Source: Rhizobium sp. PP-CC-3A-592
GTDB lineage: Bacteria > Pseudomonadota > Alphaproteobacteria > Rhizobiales > Rhizobiaceae
Length of the DNA stretch: 64,000 bases
Reading direction: 5' to 3'
NCBI RefSeq assembly: GCF_003217095.1
Contig: NZ_QJSR01000002.1
Location: 744,001 to 808,000, forward strand
Shown here: positions 25,433 to 34,956 of the stretch, in pieces
How positions within the stretch are numbered: the first letter of the stretch is position 1
Layout of the letters: every line of letters starts with the position of its first letter
Program-made: the position numbers and the translations under genes
The notes under the pieces: model-generated
Database searches by the model: none
Told to the model about the DNA's origin: nothing
Seen by the model: only the letters and a program-made list of their open reading frames with translations

Positions 25433-26806
25433 CTAGCTGTCTTCTTCTTGGTATGAGGCAGGCTTACTGTAATCAGACGAGCGATTCCGCATGAAAGAGG
25501 GCGTTAGCGAAATTTTGGGACGGACGGCTTTCTCATGAAGCCTTCGCTCGCTAAGCATCTTTTCATAAAGTGATCCCATTCTCTCAACGTTTAGCATATC
25601 AACTGCCATGTTTCGGAAAATTTTAGCAAATGGCCGATTTCGGGAATCGGGAAATAGGTTTCCAAACTTAAAATCTTTCGAAATTTCCGGCCCAGTTAAA
25701 CCAACTGAAAAGGAAAAGCTCGGGCCTTGGCTATTTGTTACACCGTATTTCGACTTTAGCTTTTGAAGGGATGATTCAAGATAATTCATTATTTTGTTTA
25801 CCTCCTTATAGCGCTCCCGTTGCCCAAGGTGTTTTAGATTGCTTAGTAAGTCTCTACATTCCACCAGCTCTTTCCGATTGCGGTGTTCTAATGCTAGAGA
25901 TAATGCAGAAGAAGGACTAGGAGAATTTGCAATAAAGAAAGATGTAAAAAACGGCATCTTCAATACAAATGGAGCGTCTCCGCTCGGGCCTACAATCGAG
26001 GCTACAGTTTTTTGCGTATTATCCTTTAAACTCGAGATCAATGATGATATTTGATTAGGGTAATCTATACGCAGACAACTTTCACAGAATGCGTCTCTAA
26101 GAGGTGAGAGTGAAAGTTCAGTTTCCAGTGCGCTCGCTACAGATGCATAAAATCTTGATCGTTCAGCGAGCCAACCGTAACCAAATATCATTTTTTCTAA
26201 TACGCTGCCGGTTCCACTACCAGAAAAATTGGCGTTCCTATCAGAGAACGAATTCATAAGGTCTTTAACGTCTTCGACGGAGTTATCTCCGACCACCAAC
26301 TCAGGTTGAACCGCCGACGCGGGTTGTACGCAATCCCGATCTGTCAGTTCGTTTCCCAATGCCGCAGTTATCAGTTCTTCTTTAAATGCAAATTTCTTAT
26401 CTTGGACAAGATAAGAAAGTGTAAGGTATTCGCTTGATACAAAAATATCCCAGCGCATTTGGGGTTCGATCTGTAAAGATTCAAAAAATCGAACTACGTC
26501 TCCCGCTGGTTTCGAACCTTCGAAGGAGAATATCATTTCCCTCGCAAATTGAGACGCATCACTTGCAAAATTTTTATAGTCAATATCTTTTATTTCTAAG
26601 AAATTTATGTAATTAAATTTTTTTAATCTATCTCGTCGATATTCTAATTTATAATCGTTTACACCGTAAATGTTGTCACTGAAGAGTATGGCGCAAACAA
26701 GCTTTTCAAAGCAGAGTATATCGTTGTTTGTATTCGATAGATTAAGTGTTTTGCTGACGCCAGTTAATCGCTCAACACCGCTTAACGTTGAATTGTCAAT
26801 TAGCAT
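25433..26806 (-). CDS. AT-rich orphan gene, unknown function, probably acquired by transfer
   Basis: A 457-residue protein with no recognised domain. Base composition is visibly much richer in A and T than every neighbouring gene, and codon use includes many AAA, AAT, TTT and TTA codons that are rare here. The ATG is chosen because CGGAG lies about ten bases upstream; a TTG six bases earlier is possible. The N terminus (MLIDNSTLSGVERLTG, then CFEKLVCAILFSDNIYG) has an early Asp after hydrophobics and a later Glu, which faintly resembles PIN-like nucleases; this is speculation. No signal peptide or membrane span. It starts 37 bases after the uvrB stop on the same strand. Confidence 0.7.
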   Translation of the reverse strand: MLIDNSTLSGVERLTGVSKTLNLSNTNNDILCFEKLVCAILFSDNIYGVNDYKLEYRRDRLKKFNYINFLEIKDIDYKNFASDASQFAREMIFSFEGSKPAGDVVRFFESLQIEPQMRWDIFVSSEYLTLSYLVQDKKFAFKEELITAALGNELTDRDCVQPASAVQPELVVGDNSVEDVKDLMNSFSDRNANFSGSGTGSVLEKMIFGYGWLAERSRFYASVASALETELSLSPLRDAFCESCLRIDYPNQISSLISSLKDNTQKTVASIVGPSGDAPFVLKMPFFTSFFIANSPSPSSALSLALEHRNRKELVECRDLLSNLKHLGQRERYKEVNKIMNYLESSLQKLKSKYGVTNSQGPSFSFSVGLTGPEISKDFKFGNLFPDSRNRPFAKIFRNMAVDMLNVERMGSLYEKMLSERRLHEKAVRPKISLTPSFMRNRSSDYSKPASYQEEDS

Positions 26807-26843
26807 CTTCAAATTACTCCGGAGCTGAATGTGATAGTGAGCC

Positions 26844-29800
26844 TCACCGCCCCGGCCGTCCCGTCTTCCCTTTCGTCCGCCCCTTCTGCCGCTTCACATC
26901 TCCCGCATCCTCATAGCTTCCGACACCCGCTTTCGCCCGGACCAGCGGGCGCGGGTCGTCTTTGCCTTGTTCCGGCAGGCCTTCCGTCAGCGGTGAGAAG
27001 CGTTTCGTGGCCTTTGCGGCGTCGGGTTTGACCGGCAGGGCGCCGGGGACGGGTTTTTCGGTGCGGCCGACGGTCATTTCGTCGAGGTCGTTGCGGCGGA
27101 AGAGAGGGCGTTCGGTGTCGGTGCCGGGGCCCATATTGTAGAGGCTGTTCTGGCGGAAGAGGGAGGGTGCGGGGTGTGGCTGCCCCTCATCCGCCCTGCG
27201 GGCACCTTCTCCCCGCGCGCGGGGAGAAGGACTGGCGCCCGTGGCGCTATCTGTGTCCTCGTCGGCGGTCGTATCTGCATTCCGCGCGGTTTTCGGCTTG
27301 TTGGTGGCGACTTCCTGCCCCTTCGCCGCGTCTCTTGCCTTGGCGCTCTTCTGGTCGGCCTTGCTGACGAAACCTTCCTGTGCCTTGGCTTCCTGCCGGG
27401 CCATCGGGTCGTCCATCGTTGCCAGCTCGGTGGCTTTGAGGCGTTTGATTTCGTCGCGGAGGCGGGCGGCGGTTTCGAAGTCGAGGTCGGTGGCGGCGTT
27501 GCGCATCTGTTTTTCGAGCGCTTCGAGATGGGCGGCGAGGTTGTTGCCGACCATGTGGCCGGCGGAGCCGAAACCCTTGCCGGAGGCACCGGCGATGTCG
27601 GCGCGGACGTGGTCGCGCTCATAGACCGAGTCGAGGATGTCGGAGATCTTGGCTTTCACCGATTCCGGGGTGATGCCGTTGGCCTCGTTATAGGCCATCT
27701 GCTTTTCGCGGCGGCGGGCGGTCTCGTCCATGGCGCGCTGCATGGAGCCGGTGACCTTGTCGGCATAGAGCACGACCTTGCCGTCGACGTTTCGCGCGGC
27801 GCGGCCGATGGTCTGGACGAGGGACGTTTCCGAGCGGAGGAAACCTTCCTTGTCGGCGTCGAGGATGGCGACGAAGGCGCATTCGGGGATGTCGAGACCT
27901 TCGCGCAGCAGGTTGATGCCGACGAGGACGTCGAAGGCGCCGAGGCGGAGATCGCGGATGATCTCGATGCGCTCCAGCGTGTCGATGTCGGAGTGCATGT
28001 AGCGTACGCGAATATTCTGCTCGTGCAGATATTCGGTGAGGTCCTCGGCCATGCGCTTGGTCAGCACGGTGCAGAGCGTGCGGTAGCCCTTGGCGGCGGT
28101 CTCGCGGATCTCGCCCAGCACGTCGTCCACCTGGCTTTTGGCCGGGCGCACCTCGACCGGGGGATCGATGAGGCCCGTCGGGCGGATGACCTGCTCGGCG
28201 AAGACGCCGCCGGCCTGCTCCATTTCCCAGGCGGCCGGGGTGGCGGAGACGGCGACGGTATCGGGGCGCATGGCGTCCCATTCCTCGAAGCGCAGCGGGC
28301 GGTTGTCCATGCAGGAGGGCAGGCGGAAGCCGTATTCGGCCAAGGTTGCTTTTCGTCGAAAGTCGCCCCGGTACATGCCGCCGATCTGGCTGACGGAGAC
28401 GTGGCTCTCGTCGATGAAGAGCAGGGCGTTGTCGGGGATGTATTCGAACAAGGTCGGCGGCGGCTCGCCGGGGCGGCGGCCGGTGAGGTAGCGGGAATAG
28501 TTCTCGATGCCGGCGCAGGAGCCGGTGGCCTCCAGCATCTCGATGTCGTAGCGCGTGCGCTGCTCCAGCCGCTGGGCTTCCAGCAGGCGGCCGGCCTTTT
28601 CCAGTTCGGCGAGGCGGAGTTTTAGCTCCTCCTTGATCGATTTGATCGCCGCATTCAGCGTCGGGCGCGGGGTGACGTAGTGGCTGTTGGCGTAGATTTT
28701 GACCGATTTCAGGTCGCCGGTCTTGGTGCCGGTCAGCGGGTCGAACTCGGTGATGGCGTCGATCTCGTCGCCGAACATGGAGATGCGCCAGGCCGCATCC
28801 TCCAGGTGGGCGGGGAAGAGCTCGATCGTATCGCCGCGTACGCGAAAACTGCCGCGCTGGAAGTCCATGTCGCGGCGCTTGTATTGCTGGGCGACGAGGT
28901 CGGCCAGCAGCTGGCGCTGGTCGAGGCGGTCGCCGACCGACATCTGGAACGCCATGGCGGTGTAGGTTTCCACCGAGCCGATACCGTAGATGCAGGAGAC
29001 CGAGGCGACGATGATGACGTCGTCGCGCTCCAGCAGCGAGCGGGTGGCGGAGTGGCGCATGCGGTCGATCTGCTCGTTGATCGACGATTCCTTCTCGATG
29101 AAGGTATCCGAGCGCGGCACATAGGCTTCCGGCTGGTAATAGTCGTAATAGGAGACGAAATACTCCACCGCATTGTTGGGGAAGAAGTTCTTGAACTCGG
29201 AATAGAGCTGGGCGGCCAGCGTCTTGTTGGGCGCGAGGATGACGGCGGGGCGCTGGGTGGCCTCGATCACCTTGGCCATGGTGAAGGTCTTGCCCGAGCC
29301 GGTGACGCCGAGCAGGACCTGGGAGCGCTCGCCATTGTTGAGGCCTTCCACGAGGTCCTTGATGGCCGTCGGCTGGTCGCCGGCCGGCTGGTACTCGCTG
29401 ACCATCTCGATATGGATGCCGCCTTCGGACTTGGACGGGCGGGCCGGACGGTGCGGCGTCCACATCTTGCCGTCCTTGAACAGCGGATTGCCGCTCTCGA
29501 TCAGGCTCGCCAGCGCATCCACCGTGGCGGTGACGGCGCCGGGGGCGAGCGTGGCGGAGTCCTCCAGCGAGATATCCATGCCGGAGACCGCGGGCAGGCC
29601 GGCGGCGGCGCGCGATTTCGGATCGCTGGCGCCGCCCATGGAGGTGCCGCGCGCGGACTTCGAGGATTTGAGGGCGGGCTCGACCGGCTTCGCCTTCGCC
29701 TTGGCGGCGGCGATCTCGACCTGCTTGCGGTGCTTTCCGGCTTTCGAGGCGACATCGCGGCGGGTCTCGTGCGAGGTCGCCTCGGCCTCGGCTTCGAGCT

Positions 29801-29933
29801 GTTTCACCCAGTCGGAGACGGAACCTGCCAAGGGGCTGGAAAGGGGGGCGCCTTCGAACGGCGCCTGTGCCGCTTCTTCGAACCCGGATGTTTCACGCGG
29901 GGAAGCAGCTGTTTTCTTCGGGGATCTGGCCAT
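26844..29933 (-). CDS. uvrB: excinuclease ABC subunit B (UvrB) with long N- and C-terminal extensions
   Basis: A 1029-residue DNA-damage recognition helicase of nucleotide excision repair; it receives DNA from UvrA and positions UvrC. Walker A GVTGSGKT is at about 209-216, the beta-hairpin region [18 protein letters not shown] follows, and helicase motifs such as FIDESH and [13 protein letters not shown] are intact. The UVR motif that contacts UvrC ([25 protein letters not shown]) lies near 800-825. Compared with E. coli UvrB (about 670 residues) there is an extra region of about 170 residues at the N terminus and about 190 at the C terminus, both Lys/Ala/Pro-rich and probably disordered. The C-terminal extension includes an in-frame RIME-like palindrome (residues about 901-917). 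Confidence 0.95.
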   Translation of the reverse strand: MARSPKKTAASPRETSGFEEAAQAPFEGAPLSSPLAGSVSDWVKQLEAEAEATSHETRRDVASKAGKHRKQVEIAAAKAKAKPVEPALKSSKSARGTSMGGASDPKSRAAAGLPAVSGMDISLEDSATLAPGAVTATVDALASLIESGNPLFKDGKMWTPHRPARPSKSEGGIHIEMVSEYQPAGDQPTAIKDLVEGLNNGERSQVLLGVTGSGKTFTMAKVIEATQRPAVILAPNKTLAAQLYSEFKNFFPNNAVEYFVSYYDYYQPEAYVPRSDTFIEKESSINEQIDRMRHSATRSLLERDDVIIVASVSCIYGIGSVETYTAMAFQMSVGDRLDQRQLLADLVAQQYKRRDMDFQRGSFRVRGDTIELFPAHLEDAAWRISMFGDEIDAITEFDPLTGTKTGDLKSVKIYANSHYVTPRPTLNAAIKSIKEELKLRLAELEKAGRLLEAQRLEQRTRYDIEMLEATGSCAGIENYSRYLTGRRPGEPPPTLFEYIPDNALLFIDESHVSVSQIGGMYRGDFRRKATLAEYGFRLPSCMDNRPLRFEEWDAMRPDTVAVSATPAAWEMEQAGGVFAEQVIRPTGLIDPPVEVRPAKSQVDDVLGEIRETAAKGYRTLCTVLTKRMAEDLTEYLHEQNIRVRYMHSDIDTLERIEIIRDLRLGAFDVLVGINLLREGLDIPECAFVAILDADKEGFLRSETSLVQTIGRAARNVDGKVVLYADKVTGSMQRAMDETARRREKQMAYNEANGITPESVKAKISDILDSVYERDHVRADIAGASGKGFGSAGHMVGNNLAAHLEALEKQMRNAATDLDFETAARLRDEIKRLKATELATMDDPMARQEAKAQEGFVSKADQKSAKARDAAKGQEVATNKPKTARNADTTADEDTDSATGASPSPRARGEGARRADEGQPHPAPSLFRQNSLYNMGPGTDTERPLFRRNDLDEMTVGRTEKPVPGALPVKPDAAKATKRFSPLTEGLPEQGKDDPRPLVRAKAGVGSYEDAGDVKRQKGRTKGKTGRPGR
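27183..27231. repeat. RIME-like half element inside uvrB (family A)
   Basis: CCCCTCATCCGCCCTGCGGG, CACCTTCTCCCCGCGCGCGG and GGAGAAGGA form one palindrome of the family A element, identical in layout to the left half of the intergenic copies. It is read in frame on the minus strand as [17 protein letters not shown] within the uvrB C-terminal extension. Confidence 0.82.
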
Positions 29934-30076
29934 GGCGGAAATATGGAGAGAGTCTCCGAAGAAGAAAAGAGCCGGGCGTACAAGAAGGGAACATCGACGT
30001 GCAGATCCTTGTTGATCAGTATATTCGAATAAGCAATTCTGGCTGCGTCGAACCCTTCCGGAAAAGGAATCCTTCC

Positions 30077-30778
30077 ATGATCAGGACCATCGTGATCGCA
30101 GGCATCATGTTGTTCGCGCCCGTTGCGGACGGACTGGCGCGGGACAAAGCCGTGACGCTGGAGTCGGCGCTGGTCCAAGCTTTGGAGCGGACCCTGTCCG
30201 CGCCCGTCCAGGCCCTGAAAGGTTTCTCGCTATCGGATGGATGGGGTGCCTGCGGCTATGTGACCACCGGCGGCGTGCGCAGGCCCTTCATGGCGACCGC
30301 CCTCAGAAAAAACAATCCGGCCCGGTGGATGCTGAAAATCGGCACGAACCGAAACACGGTCTATTCCGCCTATGCCACCTGCGCCACATTCGGCGCGCCT
30401 TTCGAGGGCTGGGAAAAGGTCGTAAACCCCTCGCCTGTGGGAGCAACGTCCGGAAATACCGGCAATGTGAGACTCTCCGCGGAGCAACGCGCTTTGGTGG
30501 AAAAGAGCGTGGGGCGGGAATTGCGCCTGTTCGGGAAATCCCGGATCACAGGCCTGATGGCCAGCCGGCGGCCTTACAAGGGCACGCCGATCACCTGGGC
30601 CTGCGGCACTGCGGTTTCCGGCCGGAAAGGGGTGCCGTTCATGGGCGTGTTCATGGAGAAACACGCATCGTCACCGGCGAGCTTCACGGTGACGGGGCAC
30701 GGCGGTGACGCGCTGGACAACTGGACGACGTTCGACTCCTGCAAGGAAAGCGGCATGTCCTTCTCCATCCCGTTCTAA
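30077..30778 (+). CDS. secreted hypothetical protein
   Basis: A 233-residue protein with a signal peptide ([21 protein letters not shown]) and an AAAAGGAA ribosome-binding site. The mature part contains four cysteines (GACGY, ATCATF, WACGT, DSCKE), which may form disulfides in the periplasm, and conserved-looking aromatic segments such as [12 protein letters not shown] and [15 protein letters not shown] do not recognise a family or catalytic motif. It lies about 140 bases from the divergent uvrB gene and may share its promoter region. The upstream part of the open frame overlaps the uvrB start and is not coding. Confidence 0.65.
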   Translation: MIRTIVIAGIMLFAPVADGLARDKAVTLESALVQALERTLSAPVQALKGFSLSDGWGACGYVTTGGVRRPFMATALRKNNPARWMLKIGTNRNTVYSAYATCATFGAPFEGWEKVVNPSPVGATSGNTGNVRLSAEQRALVEKSVGRELRLFGKSRITGLMASRRPYKGTPITWACGTAVSGRKGVPFMGVFMEKHASSPASFTVTGHGGDALDNWTTFDSCKESGMSFSIPF

Positions 30779-31090
30779 GGGGGTGTCTGGAAACCCGGCG
30801 GCTCGCCCGTCGTGGTTTTCAACGAGCCCCCGAGGCAACCGAGGCCGGCCATGCATGGCGTTCCATCCCAAGATGCCGCGCGCGGATGTCGAGGGGGCGA
30901 ACCGGACCTGCCTGCGGTGCTTGCCGGCCTTCGGTACATGGAGGCCGATCGGGTTCGTGAAGGGTTCGTTGCGGATTCTCTCGAACTGACCCTTGTTCGG
31001 ACACTTTCTGCAACCGCGAAGCGCATTGCTCATACATTAGAAACCATTTGCACAGCATCTTCTCCTTCTGACGTGAAGGGGGACTGGACA
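30779..31090. other. non-coding region upstream of the chemoreceptor gene
   Basis: About 310 bases with no supported gene, no repeat family found elsewhere in the window and no strong hairpin. It should contain the chemoreceptor promoter. Confidence 0.5.
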
Positions 31091-32902
31091 ATGAAATATT
31101 TTCGAATTTCCGTGCGGCTCTACGCGCTGGTGGCGATGGCGTTGCTGATCATGGCGGGGGCCATGACCTATTCGCTGTTCCAGGCGCATGACCGGCTGGT
31201 GAGCGAGCGCAAGGCCATGCTGGCGGCGATGGACCAGAGCGCCATCGGCATTTTCACCTATTACAACGGGCTGGAGACGGCCGGTACGATGACGCAGGCG
31301 GCTGCGCAGGCCGCCGCGATCGATGCGGTCAAGGCCATGCGGTACCAGAACAACGGCTATCTCTGGATCAACGACATGCAGGCGCGCGTGCTGATGCATC
31401 CGATCAAGCCGGAGATGAACGGCACGGACCAGAGCGGCCTGGCCGACACGGACGGCAAGAAAATCTTCGTGGAATTCGTCAAGGTGGTCGCGGCGAACGG
31501 GCAGGGCACTGTCGATTATCACTGGCCGAAGCCCGGCGTCGATACGCCCGTGCTGAAATATTCCTACGTCATCGGCTTCCAGCCCTGGGGATGGGTCGTC
31601 GGCACCGGGGTCTATGCCGACGATCTCGCGGCGATGTTCCGGCAGGGACTGATCCAGCTCGCGGTGATCTCCGGCATTGCCGCCCTGCTGATCCTCGGCG
31701 TGGCGCTGGCCGTCGTGCGCAGCGTCGTCGGCCCGGTGGAGCGGCTGAAGGCCTCGATGCTGGCGATCTCGCGCGAAGACGTGTCGTCGCCGGTGCCGGA
31801 GACCGATCGCGGCGACGAGATCGGCCAGATGGCGAGCGCGCTCGGCGTGCTGCGCGACAGCGTCTCCGAGCGGATCGCCCAGCGGGCGCGCGAGGCGACG
31901 CAGCAAAGCGAGATCGAGACCGAGCGTCGCGGTAACGAAGTGCGCACGGCACGCCAGGCGCAGGAGCAGGCGGAAGCCATGGCCACCGTCGGCGCCGCGC
32001 TGGAAGCGCTGGCGCGCGGTGACCTGACGGCGGAGATCGGCGCGATCTCGCCGGAATATGCCAAGCTGCGCGACGACTTCAACCAGGCCGTCGCGGCGCT
32101 GGCCGGTGCCGTGCAGTCCATCGCGCATTCCACCGACGTCGTGCACGAGAATGCCGGCGACATTTCCGAGGCGGCCGGCAACCTGTCGCGGCGCACGGAG
32201 CAGCAGGCAGCGGCATTGGAAGAGACAGCGGCAGCGCTCGACCAGATTACGTCGACGGTGCGCAACGCCTCCGAGCGGGCCGGCGAGGCGCGCAGCATGG
32301 TGGCGGAGACCAAATCGAGCGCGGCGAAATCCGGCGAGATCGTGCGCAGCGCCATCGCGGCCATGAGCCGGATCGAGGGCTCCTCGGAACGCATCAGCCA
32401 GATCATTGGCGTGATCGACGAGATCGCCTTCCAGACCAACCTGCTGGCGCTGAATGCCGGCGTCGAGGCGGCCCGGGCGGGCGAGGCGGGCCGCGGCTTT
32501 GCCGTCGTGGCGCAGGAAGTGCGCGAGCTGGCCCAGCGCTCCGCCCAGGCGGCCAAGGAGATCAAGGAGCTGATCCGCAGCTCGACCGGGGAGGTGGAAA
32601 CCGGCGTCGCCCTCGTCCGCTCGACGGGCGACGCGCTGATGGAGATCGAAACGCTGGTCAACCGCGTCAACGACCACGTCGCCTCCATCGCCACCGCCGC
32701 CCGCGAACAGGCGACGGGCCTGCAGGAGGTGAACGTCGCCGTCAACAGCATGGACCAGATGACCCAGCAGAACGCGGCCATGGTCGAGGAAACCACGGCG
32801 GCCAGCCAGACGCTGGCGCAGGAAAGCCGGACGCTGAAGGATCTGCTGCAGACCTTCCGGCTCGCCGGCGGCGGGGAGCGGTCGGTGCGGCGGGCGGCCT
32901 GA
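31091..32902 (+). CDS. methyl-accepting chemotaxis protein with single periplasmic cache domain
   Basis: A 603-residue inner-membrane chemoreceptor. Membrane span 1 is near residues 9-27 ([21 protein letters not shown]). A periplasmic cache-2-like domain follows, with [25 protein letters not shown] and [20 protein letters not shown], which binds small ligands such as carboxylates in relatives. Span 2 is [20 protein letters not shown]. Then come HAMP helices and a long cytoplasmic coiled coil whose tip [35 protein letters not shown] is the universal signalling hairpin that contacts CheA and CheW. AAGGGGGA precedes the ATG. No pentapeptide tether (NWETF-like) is seen at the C terminus. It is monocistronic with a terminator. 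Confidence 0.93.
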   Translation: MKYFRISVRLYALVAMALLIMAGAMTYSLFQAHDRLVSERKAMLAAMDQSAIGIFTYYNGLETAGTMTQAAAQAAAIDAVKAMRYQNNGYLWINDMQARVLMHPIKPEMNGTDQSGLADTDGKKIFVEFVKVVAANGQGTVDYHWPKPGVDTPVLKYSYVIGFQPWGWVVGTGVYADDLAAMFRQGLIQLAVISGIAALLILGVALAVVRSVVGPVERLKASMLAISREDVSSPVPETDRGDEIGQMASALGVLRDSVSERIAQRAREATQQSEIETERRGNEVRTARQAQEQAEAMATVGAALEALARGDLTAEIGAISPEYAKLRDDFNQAVAALAGAVQSIAHSTDVVHENAGDISEAAGNLSRRTEQQAAALEETAAALDQITSTVRNASERAGEARSMVAETKSSAAKSGEIVRSAIAAMSRIEGSSERISQIIGVIDEIAFQTNLLALNAGVEAARAGEAGRGFAVVAQEVRELAQRSAQAAKEIKELIRSSTGEVETGVALVRSTGDALMEIETLVNRVNDHVASIATAAREQATGLQEVNVAVNSMDQMTQQNAAMVEETTAASQTLAQESRTLKDLLQTFRLAGGGERSVRRAA

Positions 32903-32923
32903 GGCGGGCGAGAGCTTGGCGGG

Positions 32924-32952
32924 AAGGGCGTTGCGGGAGCGGCGCCCTTTTT
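32924..32952 (+). terminator. intrinsic terminator after the chemoreceptor gene
   Basis: AAGGGCG pairs with CGCCCTTTTT around a GC-rich inner loop and ends in a T run about 20 bases after the stop codon. Confidence 0.75.
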
Positions 32953-32979
32953 GCGTCGGGGGAGTTGGTGTTCGGCCGT

Positions 32980-33034
32980 GAGTAGCGAGTAGTGAGTAGT
33001 GAGTAGTGAGTAGTAGGCAGTCGGCAGTCGGAGG
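32980..33034. repeat. heptamer tandem array, GAGTAGT type (third array)
   Basis: GAGTAGC is followed by four GAGTAGT units, then AGGCAGT, CGGCAGT and CGGAGG, all in seven-base phase. The unit is related to the arrays at 23346 and 23546. Confidence 0.8.
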
Positions 33035-33124
33035 TTGGTCTTAAGCCGTGGGTGATGGATGATCGGGTCGTCGGCAGGGGGCGTCGGTCGTGATGGGTCG
33101 GCAGGCGTGCTCGGTCTCCGGGGG

Positions 33125-33505
33125 TCAGCGTTCGCCGGGGACGGGGGTGGGGTGGCCTTCGGCGTCGAGGGCGACCATGACGAAGGTGGCGTCGGTGACC
33201 TTTTCCATGCGGTCGGAGAGGTAGCGCTGGGCCCAGGCTTCGACCGTCAGCGTGATCGAGGTGCGGCCGACGGCGGCAATGTCGGTGTAGATGCAGAGGG
33301 TGTCGCCGATCTTGACCGGCAAAGCGAAGGCCATTTCGCGCACGGCCGCCGTGACGACGCGGCCGCGGGCGCGCTCGGCGGCGCGGATGCCGCAGGACAG
33401 GTCCATCTGGGCCATGACCCAGCCGCCGAAAATATCGCCCGCAGCATTGGCATCGGCCGGCATGGCCAGGGTTCGCAAGGTCAGTTCACCACTCGGCGTC
33501 GCCAT
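33125..33505 (-). CDS. acyl-CoA thioesterase, YciA-like hotdog fold
   Basis: A 126-residue hotdog-domain thioesterase that hydrolyses acyl-CoA in the cytosol. The start MATPSGELTLRTLAMPADANAAGDIFGGWVMAQMD contains the catalytic Asp in the conserved N..GDIFGGW motif of YciA-type enzymes. The later VKIGDTLCIYTDI and GRTSITLTVEAWAQR strands are typical of the fold. Length matches the family, which acts as a homohexamer or dimer. The extended upstream ORF runs into intergenic repeats and is not supported. Substrate chain length cannot be inferred. Confidence 0.9.
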   Translation of the reverse strand: MATPSGELTLRTLAMPADANAAGDIFGGWVMAQMDLSCGIRAAERARGRVVTAAVREMAFALPVKIGDTLCIYTDIAAVGRTSITLTVEAWAQRYLSDRMEKVTDATFVMVALDAEGHPTPVPGER

Positions 33506-33770
33506 GACAGTCTCCGTCTGCTTCGGCGCCTGTGCGCCGGGGATGGGGGCCGTCCGGGGCCGGGCCACGGACGGGTTTGCGTGGTCCCGTGCGTATCGCG
33601 GTTGCGGGCGTTCGTCATCCCCTCGATGGTGGAAAGTGGCGATGGCTTCGGGGTGGGATGTGTTGGGGCTTTGCCGTGGCTCTTGTGGCCGCGTCCGGGG
33701 ATTCGCGCGCTGTCGTCGCGAGGTGGTGCGCGGGATGAGGATGCTTGGGACGCTCTGCGGGTGGGGTTTG

Positions 33771-33907
33771 CCCCTCACCCTAGCCCTCTCCCCGCTTGCG
33801 GGGCGAGGGGACGTGCCCTGCTTGGCGTTTTCGATGGCGGCAGTCCGGTGCCACGGGTCCCTTCGCCCCGCGTGCGGGGAGTAGGTCGCGGCAGCGGGAT
33901 GAGGGGC
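33771..33907. repeat. RIME-like double-palindrome element (family A, copy 2)
   Basis: It is in reverse orientation compared with the copy at 2317: CCCCTCACCCTAGCCCTCTC comes first, and GCGGGGAGTAGGTCGCGGC then GGATGAGGGGC at the end. The central spacer matches the other copies when reverse-complemented (GGCACCGG...GGGCACGTCCCC). Confidence 0.78.
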
Positions 33908-33943
33908 GTTCTCTGCGCTATGTTTTTGGGATTGCAGAAGAAA

Positions 33944-34109
33944 GGCCCTCTCTGCCCTGCCGGGCATTTCCCCCACAAGGGGGGAGAGGACTCGGCGCGC
34001 GCCTCAGCTTCAATCTTGAACGTTTCTTTGAAGCGAGCGGCCGGCCACGAGTCTTCTCCCCCCCTTGTGGGGGAGATGGCCGGCAGGCCAGAGAGGGTTT
34101 TTCTTTTTT
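33944..34109. repeat. long palindromic element (family B, copy 2)
   Basis: The arms GGCCCTCTCTGCCCTGCCGG and CCGGCAGGCCAGAGAGGG, each with a nested CCCCCACAAGGGGGG or CCCCCCTTGTGGGGG palindrome, flank a short centre. It ends in TTTTTCTTTTTT. It stands directly after copy 2 of family A, so two palindrome families lie in tandem here. Confidence 0.8.
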
Positions 34110-34142
34110 CGACCGGGAACGCGGAACGCCGCGCGCGGGGCC

Positions 34143-34370
34143 TCAGGCCGTTCCGGATGACGGGTCGGGGATGGTGGGGAGGCCGAGGCGGAGGCGTTGG
34201 CCTCGGGCGTAGCTGAGGGCCCAGTCGTGCTGGACGAAGGATTGCCGACGCTCGACGCCGTCCTCGACGATCACGACGTTCCATTCGTCGCGGTCGGCGA
34301 CGACGGTGACGGCCATACCTGCGAGGGCATCGGGCGTTCCGTTTTCGATGGTCTGCTGCATATGGTCCAT
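34143..34370 (-). CDS. small conserved hypothetical protein, 75 residues
   Basis: The protein starts MDHMQQTIENGTPDALAG after an AGAGGG ribosome-binding stretch, and consists of a single small alpha/beta unit: MAVTVVADRDEWNVVIVEDG and ERRQSFVQHDWALSYARGQRLRLGL. The alternating pattern suggests a folded domain of about 60 residues, and the basic C-terminal segment could bind nucleic acid, but this is only a guess. No signal peptide or membrane segment. I do not recognise a named family. The ORF extends upstream of this ATG without support. Confidence 0.6.
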   Translation of the reverse strand: MDHMQQTIENGTPDALAGMAVTVVADRDEWNVVIVEDGVERRQSFVQHDWALSYARGQRLRLGLPTIPDPSSGTA

Positions 34371-34445
34371 GCCCGGCCCTCTTTTCCCGCATCGCGCATT
34401 TCCGGTGAGCACAGGTCACCCGAAATGCGTCTTCTCTCCGTCCTC

Positions 34446-34493
34446 CGCATTCTCCACCGGCGCGATACCGCTTCGGCTGGAATGCTCCCGATG
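34446..34493. repeat. family E repeat, copy 1
   Basis: CGCATTCTCC, then GCGATACCGCTTCGGCTGGA and ATGCTC. A second copy with the same order of blocks lies at 51279. The reverse complement (GAGCATT-CCAGCCGAAGCGG) is a common rhizobial intergenic string, as far as I can recall. Confidence 0.6.
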
Positions 34494-34713
34494 TCTTCGC
34501 ATAACGCCCCGTGTTTCGTTGCCAGGCAGCGCTGCGATCACCGTTTCATGCTGTATTGTTCCGAGCCCCCTCGGGATGCGGACGTAAGACGCCCGGATCT
34601 GGCACCAGCACCGGCGATGCGCGAAGGCTTGGCCGGTGCCCTGACGATAGCGGGTTTGCGCGCCAGAGTAAACGGCGAGGGGTGGTCTGAAAACGCACTA
34701 TAGATTCAAAATG

Positions 34714-34755
34714 TAGAGCGACCTTTGCGCGTTCGATCGCGCGCGCGGCGCTCTA
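34714..34755. repeat. intergenic hairpin element TAGAGCG...CGCTCTA (family F)
   Basis: TAGAGCG and CGCTCTA flank a GCGCGTTCGATCGCGCGCG-type inner palindrome. It is a single copy in this window, in an AT-rich stretch about 200 bases before the extensin-like gene. Confidence 0.55.
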
Positions 34756-34956
34756 TCGTAACCTTTCATTTACCATGATTGCCTAAAGTCGAGCGATTGG
34801 CTCTCGCCCGCGCCGCGTGCCCGGAAATGACCGAAGAGGGGCGGCAGTCTTCTCTGACGTGCGACCCTTCTCTGGTCCTGCCCGGCAAATCCGGTCCTGT
34901 CGGAGGGCCGGGGTCTTCTCCGGGAAACCGGTTCCGTTCGAAAGGCGATATCCGGC

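Larger units (their letters stand above)
34371..34956. other. non-coding region with two repeat elements, upstream of the extensin-like gene
   Basis: No gene is supported in about 590 bases. It holds a family E repeat (34446-34493) and a hairpin element (34714-34755), listed separately, and should include the promoter for the extensin-like lipoprotein. Confidence 0.55.
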
